This document shows positions 24,646 through 36,412 of a stretch of DNA of 64,000 nucleotides, piece by piece. Under the pieces are notes generated by a model that searched no databases, was not told the origin of the DNA, and saw only the letters and a program-made list of their open reading frames with translations. Positions within the stretch are counted from its first letter, which is position 1. Every line of letters starts with the position of its first letter. The stretch is from NCBI GenBank assembly GCA_030762175.1, contig CM060846.1, forward strand, positions 307,926,512 to 307,990,511. Reading direction: 5' to 3'. Origin of the DNA: Metallyticus violacea (lineage: Eukaryota; Arthropoda; Insecta; Mantodea; Metallyticidae). The translations under genes were made by a program, and so were the position numbers.

Positions 24646-25483
24646 TTTTGCACGATTCTAGTGCAAGTAGTTTACAAGTTATCGTAATATGAACATTTTA
24701 TACATTTAAAGTAGCCTGCTCCATTTAATTGCTCAGTTATTAGGCTACGATCCTGGTATGTTTGCTTTTCTTATTTAGTGTGTGTGTGTGGGGGGGGGGT
24801 TCCCCCTCTCTTTCTGAATTTGCAGGAAAACACATGTTACATTTTTTACTTATGTGTTTTTACTGTGCAACGTGTCAGCACTATCTTAAGAAATACGAAA
24901 ATTAGTCTTCACAGATTGTATTCAAAGCGATGACCACCAGGTAAAATAAAAGCTTCCAGTCTGTCATGTAAAGATTGCTGCACGCATCTCAGCAGTATTT
25001 TCAGGAGAGGCAGCTGTAATACGTCGTTTCAAATCCTCTAGTGTAGTCGGTATGTCCTTGCAGGCAGTAACTTTTAGCTTTCCTCACAGAGAAATGTCTA
25101 AGAGGTCAAATCTGATGAAGGGCATGCCAACGTACAGTCCCCCTTCGTCTAATCCAATGATTTTGAAACAATCGACGAAGACGAGCGTAGAACGTCTAAT
25201 GGAATATCTTTCAACAAAGACACATTACAAGAAAGATTCTTTCTGCATTCTCCATATTGACTTTTCCAGCTTTAGTAAATATCATCTTTCATCACGTCCT
25301 ACTTCAAGAACTATCATAAAGTACTGGTAAGGAAGTTCCAATAAAATCAGTGCAAAGGAAACAAAATGTAAACATACGAATATCGTATCATAGCAACTAA
25401 GCAGTAAATGGGACATACAATTATAGATATTTAATTTTTTCATATTGTAGCTCGTAAACTACTTGCACTAGAATCGTGCAAAA
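24646..25483 (-). mobile_element. Short TIR element carrying only a transposase C-terminus
   Basis: Inverted repeats bound the element. The left one begins ttttgcacgattctagtg at 24646, and its exact inverse ends at 25483. They match over about 33 bp with one mismatch and remain similar to about 48 bp. Inside, the minus strand encodes the last part of a DDE transposase of a widespread insect family. A degraded W-I-G-R-G-G and S-P-D-L-T-P-L-D-F region lies at about 25070-25170, then an in-frame block IPTTLEDLKRRITAASPEN at about 24995-25055, then LPGGHRFEYN near 24910-24940. The N-terminal and first catalytic parts are missing, so it is a deletion derivative that would depend on an intact relative. 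Confidence 0.8.
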
Positions 25484-26850
25484 TACACCATTGACATTCT
25501 GTAGCTTTTCCCCTTGATGTTAACAGGCATTGTTTCATTTGAAGAAATGTAGCTTTACTCAAAGAAATACATATTTTAATAATTATCTGTGCTTGAGCTG
25601 CAGTTATCAGCCCCTCTTTAAACTTAAATTCTGTGAAAGCAGCACATCAATAACACTCTCCATTTTAGAAATATTTGCGGTGCAAGTTTTAGATGATTCA
25701 CCAGTTATAGCATATATATTAATAAATATACTGTTTCACTATAATTATATAATAGTTTTTCAAACTTTTCGATCAATTTGTAAAGCAACAACAGTTATTT
25801 AGAATATAAAAAATGGAGCTTTTTTGGGAAGGAACGAGACGAGAGTTGACGATTTTGATGGTGCATGCACATAGAGCTCCCTCCCCCGCTTTCTCTCATA
25901 TCACTCAGTCAAAATACTTCATAAACTCACGTTGTCTGCAAACCACGTCTCCTACCGATAATAAGCGCAAATACCAAAATAAAAGTACCCTTCAGACATT
26001 GATATTTTTTCTTTTACATATAAAGACGCATTAAGGAATAGTTATAGAAAATTAAACGTTGGCATTTTAGGGGGTGGCGCAAACAGCAACCTCCTACAGC
26101 TCCCAGTCCTGTGCTGCCTATTTTAATATCTGCTACTTATCGATAATACTGAGCAAGTGACGCTCTAAAGAAGAAGTGTAAATCCGCTGTATAAGTCATT
26201 CAAGTGAATTATAATATAATGGTTATAACTGCAGGTTGGCCATTATTCACCAGTGCAGGTTATTGAAACAGCGTAAACGTCCTTTGCTTAAGTCATCAAA
26301 CAAAGAACAAGGACAAAAAGTTTTTTTATTCCTCATTCTGTATTCTTGCCGCAGCACATTACGCAAAGATTTAAATAGGACAAAATACTATCGGTAAATA
26401 ACCTATAGTAATTCAGTCAATTTTTTTTTCATCATGAGACTGTAGCGGTCTTTTATAAAATGGGGGTTAATGAAAATATGTACAAGAATGGAGGGAATAT
26501 TTGAAAGGATATAATTTGATTTGATTATTTTGGATTCTCAGGGGTAATGTTATTTCTTTCTCTCCGACGATTGGTTTCCGCTAATTTATATTTTGTCACG
26601 GCTGTCGCGACTCTGATACTTGATACTTTTATGATCTTGTGACCATAGAGGAAGGAGTATTGATAAGATTTTTCGTTATGGGAGATGAAACACAATTTAT
26701 TGCTCATAAACTGTTCCACATAAAATGTACTACCGTTATTCTCTGGAGAATATGTGTCTCTTTCGCACTAAGGCGATCATTCTGACATTTCTTAATTTGA
26801 TAAAGACTGATCCTGAAATCAACAAATCCTGAGGCGCAACTGAAATCAAC
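25484..26850. other. AT-rich sequence, no gene seen
   Basis: Nothing recognisable. Short open frames have no flanking signals. Confidence 0.5.
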
Positions 26851-26852
26851 TA

Positions 26853-27016
26853 ATAAAGCTCTCCACTGAACGGAACTGAACTCACCGTGCCTATCTTCCA
26901 CGCTAATAATGCCCCACACTGAATTCTCTTCTTAAACTAATTACAGCTTTCCACTAACTGAACGAAACTGAGCAAGCCCTTCCACTGATAATGCCCCGCT
27001 GAATACTCTTGCAAAA
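26853..27016. repeat. Diverged tandem duplication of about 87 bp
   Basis: Unit one (about 26853-26940) and unit two (about 26943-27016) share, in order, agct-tccact, gaacg-aactga, cttccac, taatgcccc and gaat-ctctt. The copies are diverged with small indels. Confidence 0.55.
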
Positions 27017-27019
27017 TTC

Positions 27020-28385
27020 ACTTTGGTCTGCCAAATGACAAGACTAAATAAACATAACCTATGTGACTTTTTACATATAGGTATCAACTCAAGCTGCTAC
27101 CTTCTTCCCTTGAAGAGGTTATCGGCCTGTCTTTTCATCCTGTAATTGCTATATGTTTTATTATGCCTACTCTGCTTTACAATTCCCTAACAGAATACAA
27201 AAAATATATTACTCAAATATTCTTCTTTATTATGGCTGGGGTAGCTTTCTGCATTTCAACAAGAAAATAAAATTTTATACACAATAACTCAACACTTGTA
27301 CAGGAAATAAAATGACATTACACTCACTATAAGGAAATTACAGAAAATTGTATGCTACAATCACTCTAATTAAATTTGAGGGTGGCAGCTTATAGATACT
27401 GTCTCAAGACATACCTTTCCAGTTTAACTTAAGCATCGACTCTATGAAAAGTTGACTCTGTTCTATTTACATTATATAATAATAAATAATACGTACAGTT
27501 TTGCAAAAACAGGCGATTTTACAAATTCACAATGAGTACAGCCAAGCATACCTGAAACAGAAAAATATTTGTATCGACATTTCATTCTGTTGGAATAAAT
27601 GTTTTAATGAATTGAAAGGGATAATAGAGAATGAGAGAAGCTATATCTACCATTGCCACTTCATATTATGTTTGTTAGACTATAGTTTACAGAACTTTTC
27701 AAACCAGTTTAAATATTTTTCGAAATAATTTTGTATTGAACATAGCCTTTTTGAGGCTGTGTGAGGGATTATGTAATGACCAGGCAAAGAACATCGTGTG
27801 TGACAAAAATTAGTTTGTAATATTATAACTTCGAAAGCAAATTATCTGAACCTTATTGAACATAAAAATAAATGCCAGTAGTGCCAAAAACAGATGAAAA
27901 GAGGCGTTTCACATGGAATATATATATTCTAACATCATTTATTTACTTTTTCTTTTTTATGTATATTTTAAAAGTTGGATCAATCTAAGTTACAAATAAA
28001 TCGGCATTATTTGGACATTATGTGAGGATAAAAACTTTTGCAAGTTAATACTGTGACAGGTAATTGACGTTTAGATCTTGGATTTCATAATCGTAAAAAA
28101 AAAACCTCTGTCATTTAATTATTTATGTGATAGATGTATAAATGACATTTGAGTTTTAGAGCCATAGCACTTCATCTTGTATTTAATAACAGAAACAGAA
28201 AAAAAAAAATGATAGGTACAAAACTTATGAGTTATTTATCCTAATTTTCTTATTTGGAAACGGTCACTTTATCGTTAGAAGATTTTTTACTTGGTTCAGT
28301 AGAACGTAAATTTTTCTTCACCCAATAGTAATATTTGATTTCAACAAGCAAATGCTCTAATTGTGGAGATAAACATATATGACTG
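27020..28385. other. AT-rich sequence, no gene seen
   Basis: Nothing recognisable on either strand. Confidence 0.5.
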
Positions 28386-28387
28386 CA

Positions 28388-28745
28388 ACCGAAAGGGTAG
28401 CTTAGATGGTAACTCCTGGGACTCGCATTCGGGATTTTCTAGGTTCAAATCCTTTTGGGCTGGGCATCCTTACTTGTTTGCACGTTTGCCTCGGCATCTG
28501 GTATGCAAGCGGATTTTCTGAGGGGCATAAACATTTTTGTTTGGGGGGAGGCTTCCCCGGCGTCAAGTTCTTCTATCTGGAAACATGTTAGGGATCTCGT
28601 CTACTTCTGCTCAGTCATCGCCAGTGTTTCCCTCACTACACCCCTCACTCCCCGAAGTGCCCCAATCGGGTGCCCAAGAACGAACGGCCAGCCGTGAGTC
28701 AGGTGAATGTACCGAAGTATCCTTCCCAAACAATCTAATCTAGTA
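28388..28745 (+). mobile_element. tRNA-headed retroposon (SINE-C like)
   Basis: A-box tagcttagatgg at 28398-28409 and a perfect B-box ggttcaaatcc at 28442-28452 give a pol III promoter with tRNA spacing. A GC-richer body of about 290 bp follows that matches neither SINE-A nor SINE-B. The head resembles the one on the minus strand at 57.2 kb (both have tggtaac and tgggactcg). There is no clear tail or target duplication, so the right end is approximate. Confidence 0.5.
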
Positions 28746-29399
28746 TATCGCTACAGCCTAGAGCTGGAATATGTTTTCTCTGTAAAAAATGAAAATAGAT
28801 TAATTTTCTTTGGCACAAACCTTTTCTTAAACCTCAATCCTGTTCGACTGAAAAGAGCATTTATATGTTTAAAATTAATTTTTATAGCTTTGCTGCTGGA
28901 TGTATGCATATATATTTTAATGTTCTTTTCCTGTGGTTGTATATTTTATTAAAATGTTGAACAGAAAATGCAATAATCACTTTACGGTTTGAGCATACTT
29001 TATAAGAAACCTTCAATTTAGACCAACGTTTAAAATAGTAAATGCACCCTTCTACTATGAACATTTCTTTAATACTCCATAAATAAATTAATGTTAATGT
29101 AAATTCCATTTCAAATATTTTGTTTTCCTATTAAAACAAGAGAAAAATAAGTAACGTTATAAAACTGCAAGAGAAAGGGAAAAAGCGTGATAATTAATGA
29201 TCAGTTTAATGAAATTTGTAATGTTTAGAAACCTATGTTAAACAGCTTTATGACATTGAAGACGAAACAAATAACAGTAGCATGTTACTGATAAAATATA
29301 TATCACTTAGCTCTGTGTAACATAAAGATAACGATAGCCTATTGTGACCCTTAAGGGCAAATGCCTCCTAACAAGTAGGGAAAACTCGCTTTTTCCTAA
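28746..29399. other. AT-rich sequence, no gene seen
   Basis: Nothing recognisable. Confidence 0.5.
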
Positions 29400-30290
29400 C
29401 GTGGTGAACTATTCCACGCTAGTTGTTCGTATGCTGTTAAGACACTTTCTGATTTGTTTTTTGGTTACTACATATCTCACTGGACTATTTGCTTCTCCAC
29501 AGATTTCCATTTTTCTCTTGCTCTTGCTACTCTTGACCAATCTGGACCTGCATGTTCCTTGAAGAGGTCTGTCCATTTTCTTGTGGGTCTGCCTTGTGTC
29601 CTTTTTCCTATCGGGAGTCCCACATGGAGATCTTGTAGGTCCACCTATTGTGCTGCATTCTTGCGACGTGACCGCCCCATTGCCATTTGCTTCTGGTAGC
29701 TTTTTGCGCGATGTCTTGTCTGAGATTACCATACTACTTTGTCCATTAAATACTTCTTTTTCCATTTTATCACGCAGGGAAATATGTTGTCCGAGGTTTG
29801 TATATTTGTTCATTTAAGTGAGGACTATTCCATCTATTTTTGTCAGGATTTGAGGTCTGCATGAAATTAATTGTCTTCAGTTTTTTTAGTGGCAGCCCTG
29901 TATTTTTGCTATGCTCACATAATTGTTCCAGCATAGTTTATAGTACTTTCGGCGTTTTGGCAAATAAGACCACATCGTAGACAAATCTTAGATTTGTTAG
30001 TGGACTACCCTTTATGTTGATTCCGAAATTATTATCCAGTCCATTTTCCTGAATATATGCTCCATTACTCAGGTGAAGAGTTTTCAGAGAGACTGGATCG
30101 CCTTGGTGAACTCCTCATTCTAGTTGGATGGTTGTCCTTCGGCTTTTACTTTCGCGAAACTTTGACTATTGATTTTGTGTAGGATACGCATGTACTTTGC
30201 CTCTATTCCTTAAGTTGCCAGAGGGTGTCATATGCTTGTATATTCCACTGAGTCAAAGCCCTAGTTATAGTCAATAAAGGTAGGAATAAA
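29400..30290 (-). pseudogene. RTE-like LINE reverse transcriptase relic
   Basis: Minus-strand frames, broken by stops and shifts, match the reverse transcriptase of a non-LTR retrotransposon. Motif A survives as FIDYN-x-GFDSVE at about 30246-30280. The catalytic FADD box survives as LRFVYDVVLFA at about 29966-29998, with the first aspartate position lost. The C-terminal end is well kept at about 29490-29680: a broken GGH-VAR-M piece, then GKRTQGRPTRKWTDLFKEH, then AGPDWSRVARAREKW. That last arrangement is typical of RTE-type LINEs in insects. The 5' half (endonuclease) is absent, as is usual for 5'-truncated LINEs. It is inactive. Confidence 0.85.
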
Positions 30291-31482
30291 TTAAAATACA
30301 ATTACATAGAATACTTCAGTTTTGCCCATAAGAGCAACATTTTTGTTGTTGTTGCTGCAGAGAGATGTATTTTTATGGCTCATCAGTAAATGTGCAGACA
30401 GCTTAAGTGGTTGAGTCATCCTTTTTTATGTATCTGGAGTGTACGTAATACTCGCTTGGTGAAGTCATTCCCTTGAACGTTAAACAAATAAAGAAAGCTA
30501 AGCATTCATCATAGCGCTAATTTCTCCTCTGACAGTTGAACTTTATACAATTCTGCTTTTATATTAACTTGTGGCTGTAGGAGCACTGGCTTTTCGCTTC
30601 TTTGTCCTCCTGATCGTATTCCATGCGGTGTTATTACATCTACATCTATATATATGCAAATGGCTGGAGATTTGCGTAGCCATCATTTAATTTGCAACAC
30701 CTGCCTTATTTATGCTCTCATTGCTTCAATTGATGTACACAGCTATTTAACACTCGTAATTCTAGCATACCGCTGAGCTTAAATGTTTCATTACTCTGTA
30801 AGCGCCATTAGCACCAAAATTGTCTAAACCGCAAAGTTTAAACTGTCTCCGTTAAGGAATCCTTTATATACTTTGTATATTCGTATGTAAATATTGATTT
30901 ATTCTTAATACAAAGTTCTTGGAGGTACATTTCCTATAAAGTAATGTTTTTAAAAGTGTTTATATCTCGAATGAGTTTTAAATCACGACTTAATGTGACT
31001 GCTTGGAGTGATGTAAAAGTATGCCTCTAATCACATAGGAAATATAATGTTATTATCCGTTTAGCTTACTTTAGAGCTGGCCTACTCGGCAAATATCTAT
31101 CTGTGTCACACTTTGTAAAAAAATGTTTTGTTACTTGGGAGTAACCTTTAATATGGGTAGGAAATGGAATAAACACTTCTCTGTTATTAATTATAAAGAA
31201 CGAGGTCAAATAAATTATTTACTACGTGTTCTGACTCATGTTCCAGATATACCACAAGATTGCACTAGAGATGATGTATTATGCTATGATTAAGTTTTTC
31301 TGCTATATCAAAGTGAAATATGGGGACGGGGGGGGGGGAGCTGAAAATGTAAATAAAAATTAACGTTCATTTTTGGAAAAAGATTTTCAGGGTCTCAAAA
31401 TAAAAAAGTCATTAAGGAGGTGGTTTGTTATGAAGATACGGTTAATAGTAAAACAAGGACGATGTAACACCGACTTAGACTA
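30291..31482. other. AT-rich sequence, no gene seen
   Basis: Nothing recognisable. A G run sits at about 31327-31338. Confidence 0.5.
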
Positions 31483-31770
31483 ATGCAAGCAGACCAGTCC
31501 ACACTTCCCGCTAAATGCTATACACATCAGAAGCAAAATACATCAACGTTTTGGGATATAGAGATGGAAAGAGGACTCGGAGTAATTGGCCTGGGTTCAA
31601 TATGGCAACGAGGCAATGCAAATAATGAAAACGTATGGAAGAAGGTTAGAACATGGCTAGAGAATTTCAGCAGGCGGGAAACTGAGGCAAAATGTTAAAC
31701 AGGAAAGTCTCCTTGAGCCTATAGAATGGAATGCAATTAACCTGCAGTAAAGAGATATACATACTCGTTC
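31483..31770 (+). other. Unrecognised sequence interrupted by a SINE
   Basis: An open stretch of about 70 codons (31483-31698; contains GLGSIWQRGNANNENVW) and another GC-similar stretch beyond the SINE (about 32100-32360) could be one older element split by the SINE-B insertion. I cannot name the family. Chance frames are equally possible. Confidence 0.2.
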
Positions 31771-31782
31771 AAGGGAGAAGTC

Positions 31783-32080
31783 GGTCCTGGTGGTGTAGTG
31801 GTTACCATACTTACCTCGTAAACCCAAGATCGTGGGTTCGAACCCGGCCAGGACCGATGGATTTTTTCGGGACGTAAAAATCCTAAGTATGGCTCCCTTC
31901 GTAAGGGAAGTAAAGCCGTGGGTCCCATGTGGTACATTTACAGCACGATAAAGAACCTTTAGCCTGAAAGAAGAGACCTCTGAGCAAAATTTGTCGGCCG
32001 TTTCACGCCCTGAGTTGAATGGGACGCTGATGACCTGAGCTGTTAAAGAGCGTCCGTAAATAAATCAATCAAAAAAAAAA
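31783..32080 (+). mobile_element. SINE-B copy
   Basis: A second tRNA-derived SINE family. The head has A-box region tggtgtagtgg at 31791-31801 and B-box ggttcgaaccc at 31835-31845. Its ends ggtcctgg and ccaggacc can pair like an acceptor stem. The body contains ggacgtaaaaatcctaag, cttcgtaagggaagtaaagc, acgataaagaacctt and cctctgagcaaaatttgtcg. The tail is aaataaatcaatc followed by ten A. The flanks agggagaag and agagagaag may be a decayed target duplication. Two more copies lie at 61.5 and 62.7 kb. Confidence 0.9.
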
Positions 32081-32695
32081 GTTCTAGAGAGAAGATCAGG
32101 AATGGCCCGGTTTAGACTCGGGGGTTGGAAGACTAAAAATTAATGAACAGTTCTGGTAAGATAATCTGCCCAGTGGAGGCGCTGAGAAATGGATACATAT
32201 TCTGGCCATATGTACCCACTGGGAATACCTAAGACAAACGATGTTTCCAAGAAGAAATCATCAAGGCAATTTAGAGACCTATTTGTGGATCTCATTAATT
32301 ATACTTTGTACAGGAGCTGCGGAAAGATCAGCTCATCAAGTACGACTTGAGTACGGTTGATATCTCTTCCGTGTTTTCAACAATTCGCAAAATATATAAT
32401 ATCTAACGCATTAGAATTGTTTGGTGCTAATGCATCATAGAAGTACGTCTTATTTCTGTAATATTATTCCGGCTATATACTATTTATAACTAGAGACCGG
32501 ATGTTAAATGTAGGGAAAAAAAAAACAGGCATAAAGGCATCTAAATATGTAGTATACACAATAAAAAGGCGTTACTGGATTTTCAGACATTAAAAACTGC
32601 AGGCAAATATATAGGAGATGTAAAAAGGGCATTACACATCATTACTGGTGACTTATTATTAATTTAAACACAGCGGTAGTTAAATTTGCAAAACC

Positions 32696-32973
32696 CGCCA
32701 TGGGTGGGTGAGGTCGTTAAGGCGCGGACTCGTGAGCGGGAAGCCTGGGGTTCGAATCCCACCAGGACCGTCCTCCCTGACTGAGGTTATTTCCAGGTTT
32801 TCCTCAGTCCTCATAAATGGCGAATGCCGGGAATTTACCCTAAACTTATGCCTGGAAAATTTCTTTCCTTAAAAAAAAATCTTTCCCAATTTATCATTTC
32901 ATCTCATATATCATCAGTATCCACAGCCTGTGGTGCCTCAATAGTAAAAACGGGTGTTAAAACCATTAAAAAA
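32696..32973 (+). mobile_element. SINE-A copy
   Basis: tRNA-like head with gtgaggtcgttaaggcgcgg and intact B-box ggttcgaatcc at 32749-32759. The SINE-A body and 3' block cctgtggtgcctcaatag follow, ending in a short A-rich tail. The flanks tgcaaaacc and tgcgaaacc may be an imperfect target duplication. It lies 620 bp downstream of the SINE-B copy in the same orientation. Confidence 0.9.
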
Positions 32974-34272
32974 TGCGAAACCAAGTATTGTTTTACATTG
33001 TTAATTACCTGAAGTTGTATGTAATTCTTTTTTGGCATAATGAGGAAACTATTTAAATATTAATTGTAATAATTTTTGATTTACTAAAAACTGTTTCTTC
33101 TTCTGAATATTTTGCATTCAGTGTGCATAATATGAAAGAAGACCCTATTCCTTTTTGTGTTTAATAAAGAATGCTGTCGGAAATTCCAAGGCAATAAAGG
33201 CGGTATCTCAGTGTAACTTTACGATGGCGAATCAGGTATGTTGTGTCAAGTTTTTATTATGAAAGAGCGACAGTTAAAATGTTTTCTTTATCGCTGCTTT
33301 GTTACTGTTAAAGTGTTTGTAATCGGAACCGAATTGAAAAAATAAGAAAATAGCATTAAAATGATAGAAATACGCAGAGTGGTACGAAATAGACAGCAAA
33401 GTACAAAACGGGAGGAAAAACTATTTTCATAATGTTTTATTGTTCACGAATTTCCCCTGTACACATTTGGAACTCTTCTGACGTTCACAAATAAAAATAC
33501 AAATATTTTTCTGTAAGTCCGGGCTCTATTTATACCATTTTGACGCGACTATATCATTTTCACTCTGCTACTCGTCTGTTTTCTTGTCAATAACTACACT
33601 AGCGACTTACCCTCAATAGTAGGGTGTATTAGCTTCATAACATTGTTGAATTGCTAATCTTGACAGTGAGCCTCCTGCAATGCTAATTAATATTGGCACA
33701 AAAATGCTCAAATTCTCTTCATGTTCCTACATTTTGTACAGACATCAATATTAATTTTAATTCAGCGATCCACTTTCATTCAAACATTCAGTTCTGCTTT
33801 TAAAGTTTTCGATTATAACTTTCTGTTATCTTCTTCAAAATTTTATTTTTTTAAGTAATTGTTTCTGTTTTGCACATAAAATAGTATCTATTTCGTATAA
33901 AGTGTTTTAGTTCTATTTTTTAAAATAATTTTGCAATATTAAAATGCCGAAAACATTAAAATACTAAATCGTAATACCCATTTATCTACTGTTAATACAC
34001 TGATGTAATACAAAGCGAAGCTGTACCTAATAAAGAGCCTACAAAGTGCTAAACGACAATCAAGTATACCTTTATCAGTTTACAAAAATAAATACCAGTT
34101 CAGACGTTGGTCCAAATGCTATGAAAATTATAATGTGTGGTATAATTCAGTAGATATCCGGAAAAATACATGAAAACTAATTAAGTTAGATGTTTCTTCT
34201 TCTATCTCTTAGTTTGCATAATAACACCAACCATGTTTCATTTTGCAACCTAAAATGTTATTTTTTTTCTAG
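32974..34272. other. AT-rich sequence, no gene seen
   Basis: Nothing recognisable on either strand up to the splice-acceptor-like ttttttttctag at 34261-34272. Confidence 0.5.
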
Positions 34273-34381
34273 AATATCCAAACTTAGCAGCTGAAGAGCA
34301 AGAACTAATCGAATTAACGAAGATTTTAGAGTCTTTACCGCAGTTAGGCCTTCTCCTCCAGTCGCTCACAAAAATTTTGCG
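34273..34381 (+). CDS. Weak exon-like segment, unknown protein
   Basis: A pyrimidine tract and AG (34261-34272) precede a 109-base stretch in which only one frame is open. That frame reads a hydrophilic peptide, YPNLAAEEQELIELTKILE, followed by a leucine-rich helix-like part. The stretch ends at cg|gtaaag, a moderate splice donor, or a few bases later at an in-frame TAA (34383-34385), so it could be an internal or a terminal exon. No family is recognised. Such a length of open frame can arise by chance, and I found no partner exon. Confidence 0.2.
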
Positions 34382-34385
34382 GTAA

Positions 34386-35182
34386 AGAGTGTCGACGAAT
34401 TTTCTGTATACACTTTTTGTGGGAAGTTTCAAGAGGATGGAGCATAAGGAACAATATTCAGCAAAATATGGATGCTGTAAAAAGTTATTGCCTGAAATGA
34501 AAGTAAAGAGCATATAATCAAAGAAGATATGGAAACGAAGAAGAAAAAATGAAAATCTTGAATGAAAATAAAATAAATGTTCTAAACGAGTAATGAAAGG
34601 ATGACACCAACTGGAAGTAAACAAAGGGGAAACTTGGAATTGAAAGTAATGCAGTAATAAAACATAGATACTTTTTCGCCATTTCTTTGCAGCGTCTTTT
34701 TCTCTCTTGGTTATTTATTGTTATTGGTGTACTTCTTTTTCATAACCACATTAATATAAACATCAATAGTATTTCGTTCGTCCATGTTTTTTTCTTCTTG
34801 CTAGTGTCAATTTCAATACTATCTCGTATTTTTTATATCTCATATATATTTTATATGCCCAGACGATTTTGTTATAGTTAATTCATTGTATTTTTTCATA
34901 TAAATTTTTATTTTGTCTTAATTACTAATCTATAAAAGCTTGATTTTAAATTCTCATCATTTATATATGTATATCTACTTGATATTTCGTCTTACAATAC
35001 TGAATTTTGCGTCTATAAAATACTTTTAATTCCTACTGTTTACTTATTGAACTTTGTATGTTCGAATTCCGCAGATATCTCATCTTTTTCTTAGCTCAAT
35101 ATTATTTTACATTTTCCTTTTGACTTAACGAATATTCTAATTGTTATTAGTTCCCCCTTTGCTGTACTCTTCCGAAACCACA
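34386..35182. other. AT-rich sequence, no gene seen
   Basis: Nothing recognisable. T-rich in parts. Confidence 0.5.
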
Positions 35183-35184
35183 TA

Positions 35185-36410
35185 CGAGGGTACGTCCATA
35201 AGTTTCCGGCCTTGCCCATAAACATTATCACAAAACCCCTCTGTTAAGTAAATAATTGCAGCTGTAACTTCTGCTTCGTTATGTTCATTGTTCAGATATA
35301 GTTGCATAAAGAACGCCATGTGCAGAAGATTGTGACATGTTCAAAATGGAATTTCGAGCTGTTATTAAGCACTTCACAAGAGAAGGACTTAACTCCAATG
35401 AAATTAAACAGCGATTGGACAGTGTATATGGGGAAGCATCGTCCTCATATCCTACCGTAAAAGAATGGACCAAAGTTTTCGAATGGGTCGGGAAAACATT
35501 GAAGACGAAGAGCGTGCAGGTCGGCCCTTGGAGGTGTTCACACCTGAAAACATCGCTATTGTGGACGGAGAAATTGTGGAAGACCGGCGGCTCAAAAATA
35601 CAGAAATAGCAGCAACGTTGGGCTTTTCTAAAACAACAGTCCTTCGAATTATTCATGAACATTTAAGGGTGCCTAGACTTCTTTACTCAGTCCAAAAGTC
35701 ATTTATTGTCAGGCATTTTTGGAGCTCTGCCGTGGCAACGAGAGAGAAGTTCTGCAAACCATTGTTACAGGAGATGAAAATATGGTCCTCTACCATGATC
35801 CTTTGTCCAAAAGAGAACCAAGGAGTGGCGTGAACCTGGCGAAGCACCGCCTCTAAAGGCCAAGGTCACTCAGTCAACCAAGAAGATCATGGCCAAAATA
35901 TTTTGGGACTGTGAAGGAATACTATTATTAACTTCAAGCAGAGGAGCACCACAGTCAATGGGGAGCACTATGCTGGTCTACTGCACAGACTGCTTGCTTT
36001 CATCAAAGAGAAAAGGCGAGGAAAACTGAGTGGTGCTGTGCGCCTTCACGATAACGCGCCTGTGCACACAGCTCTTGTTGCAAAGGAAACTGTGAAGAAG
36101 TGAGGCTTCAAGGAGATCGGCCATCCACCCCACAACCCAGATCTAGCTCCCAGTGACTATTTCCTCTTCTCAGAACTCATGAAGGATCTTCGGGGGAAGA
36201 AGTTTAAGTGTGACGAAGAAGTGATGGATGCTGTTTATGCTCATTTTGCAGACAAGACCTCTGACTACTTTGGGGGGGGATGAAATGTTAATTCAAAGTT
36301 GTGAGAAGTGTATTGCAATAAAGGGTAACTATAATGAAATGTGAAATATAGTTTTTGTCTTTATCATACCTAGAAAATGGTTAGGCCGGAAATTTATGGA
36401 CCTATCGTCG
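35185..36410 (+). pseudogene. Mariner element with decayed DD34D transposase
   Basis: A full-length mariner of 1226 bp flanked by TA on both sides (35183-35184 and 36411-36412). The terminal inverted repeats are about 27 bp and share ggtccataa-tttccggcc or a close variant at both ends. The transposase begins near 35337 with a helix-turn-helix (HFTREGLNSNEIKQRLDSVY), shifts frame near 35500, then continues with a second helix-turn-helix (TEIAATLGFSKTTVLRIIHE). The first catalytic aspartate is in TGDE at 35773-35775, the second in HDNAPVH at 36050-36052 and the third in APSDYF at 36155-36157. The last two are exactly 35 codons apart, the DD34D spacing of true mariners. A frameshift near 35790 and a TGA between the second and third aspartates show it is dead. 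Confidence 0.95.
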
Positions 36411-36412
36411 TA

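Noticed and set aside
29454..29817. Plus-strand open frames across the LINE relic
   Set aside because: They are antisense to the clear minus-strand RTE-like C-terminus.
35185..36410. An active mariner
   Set aside because: The three catalytic aspartates and TIRs remain, but frameshifts and an in-frame TGA before the third aspartate rule out a working enzyme.
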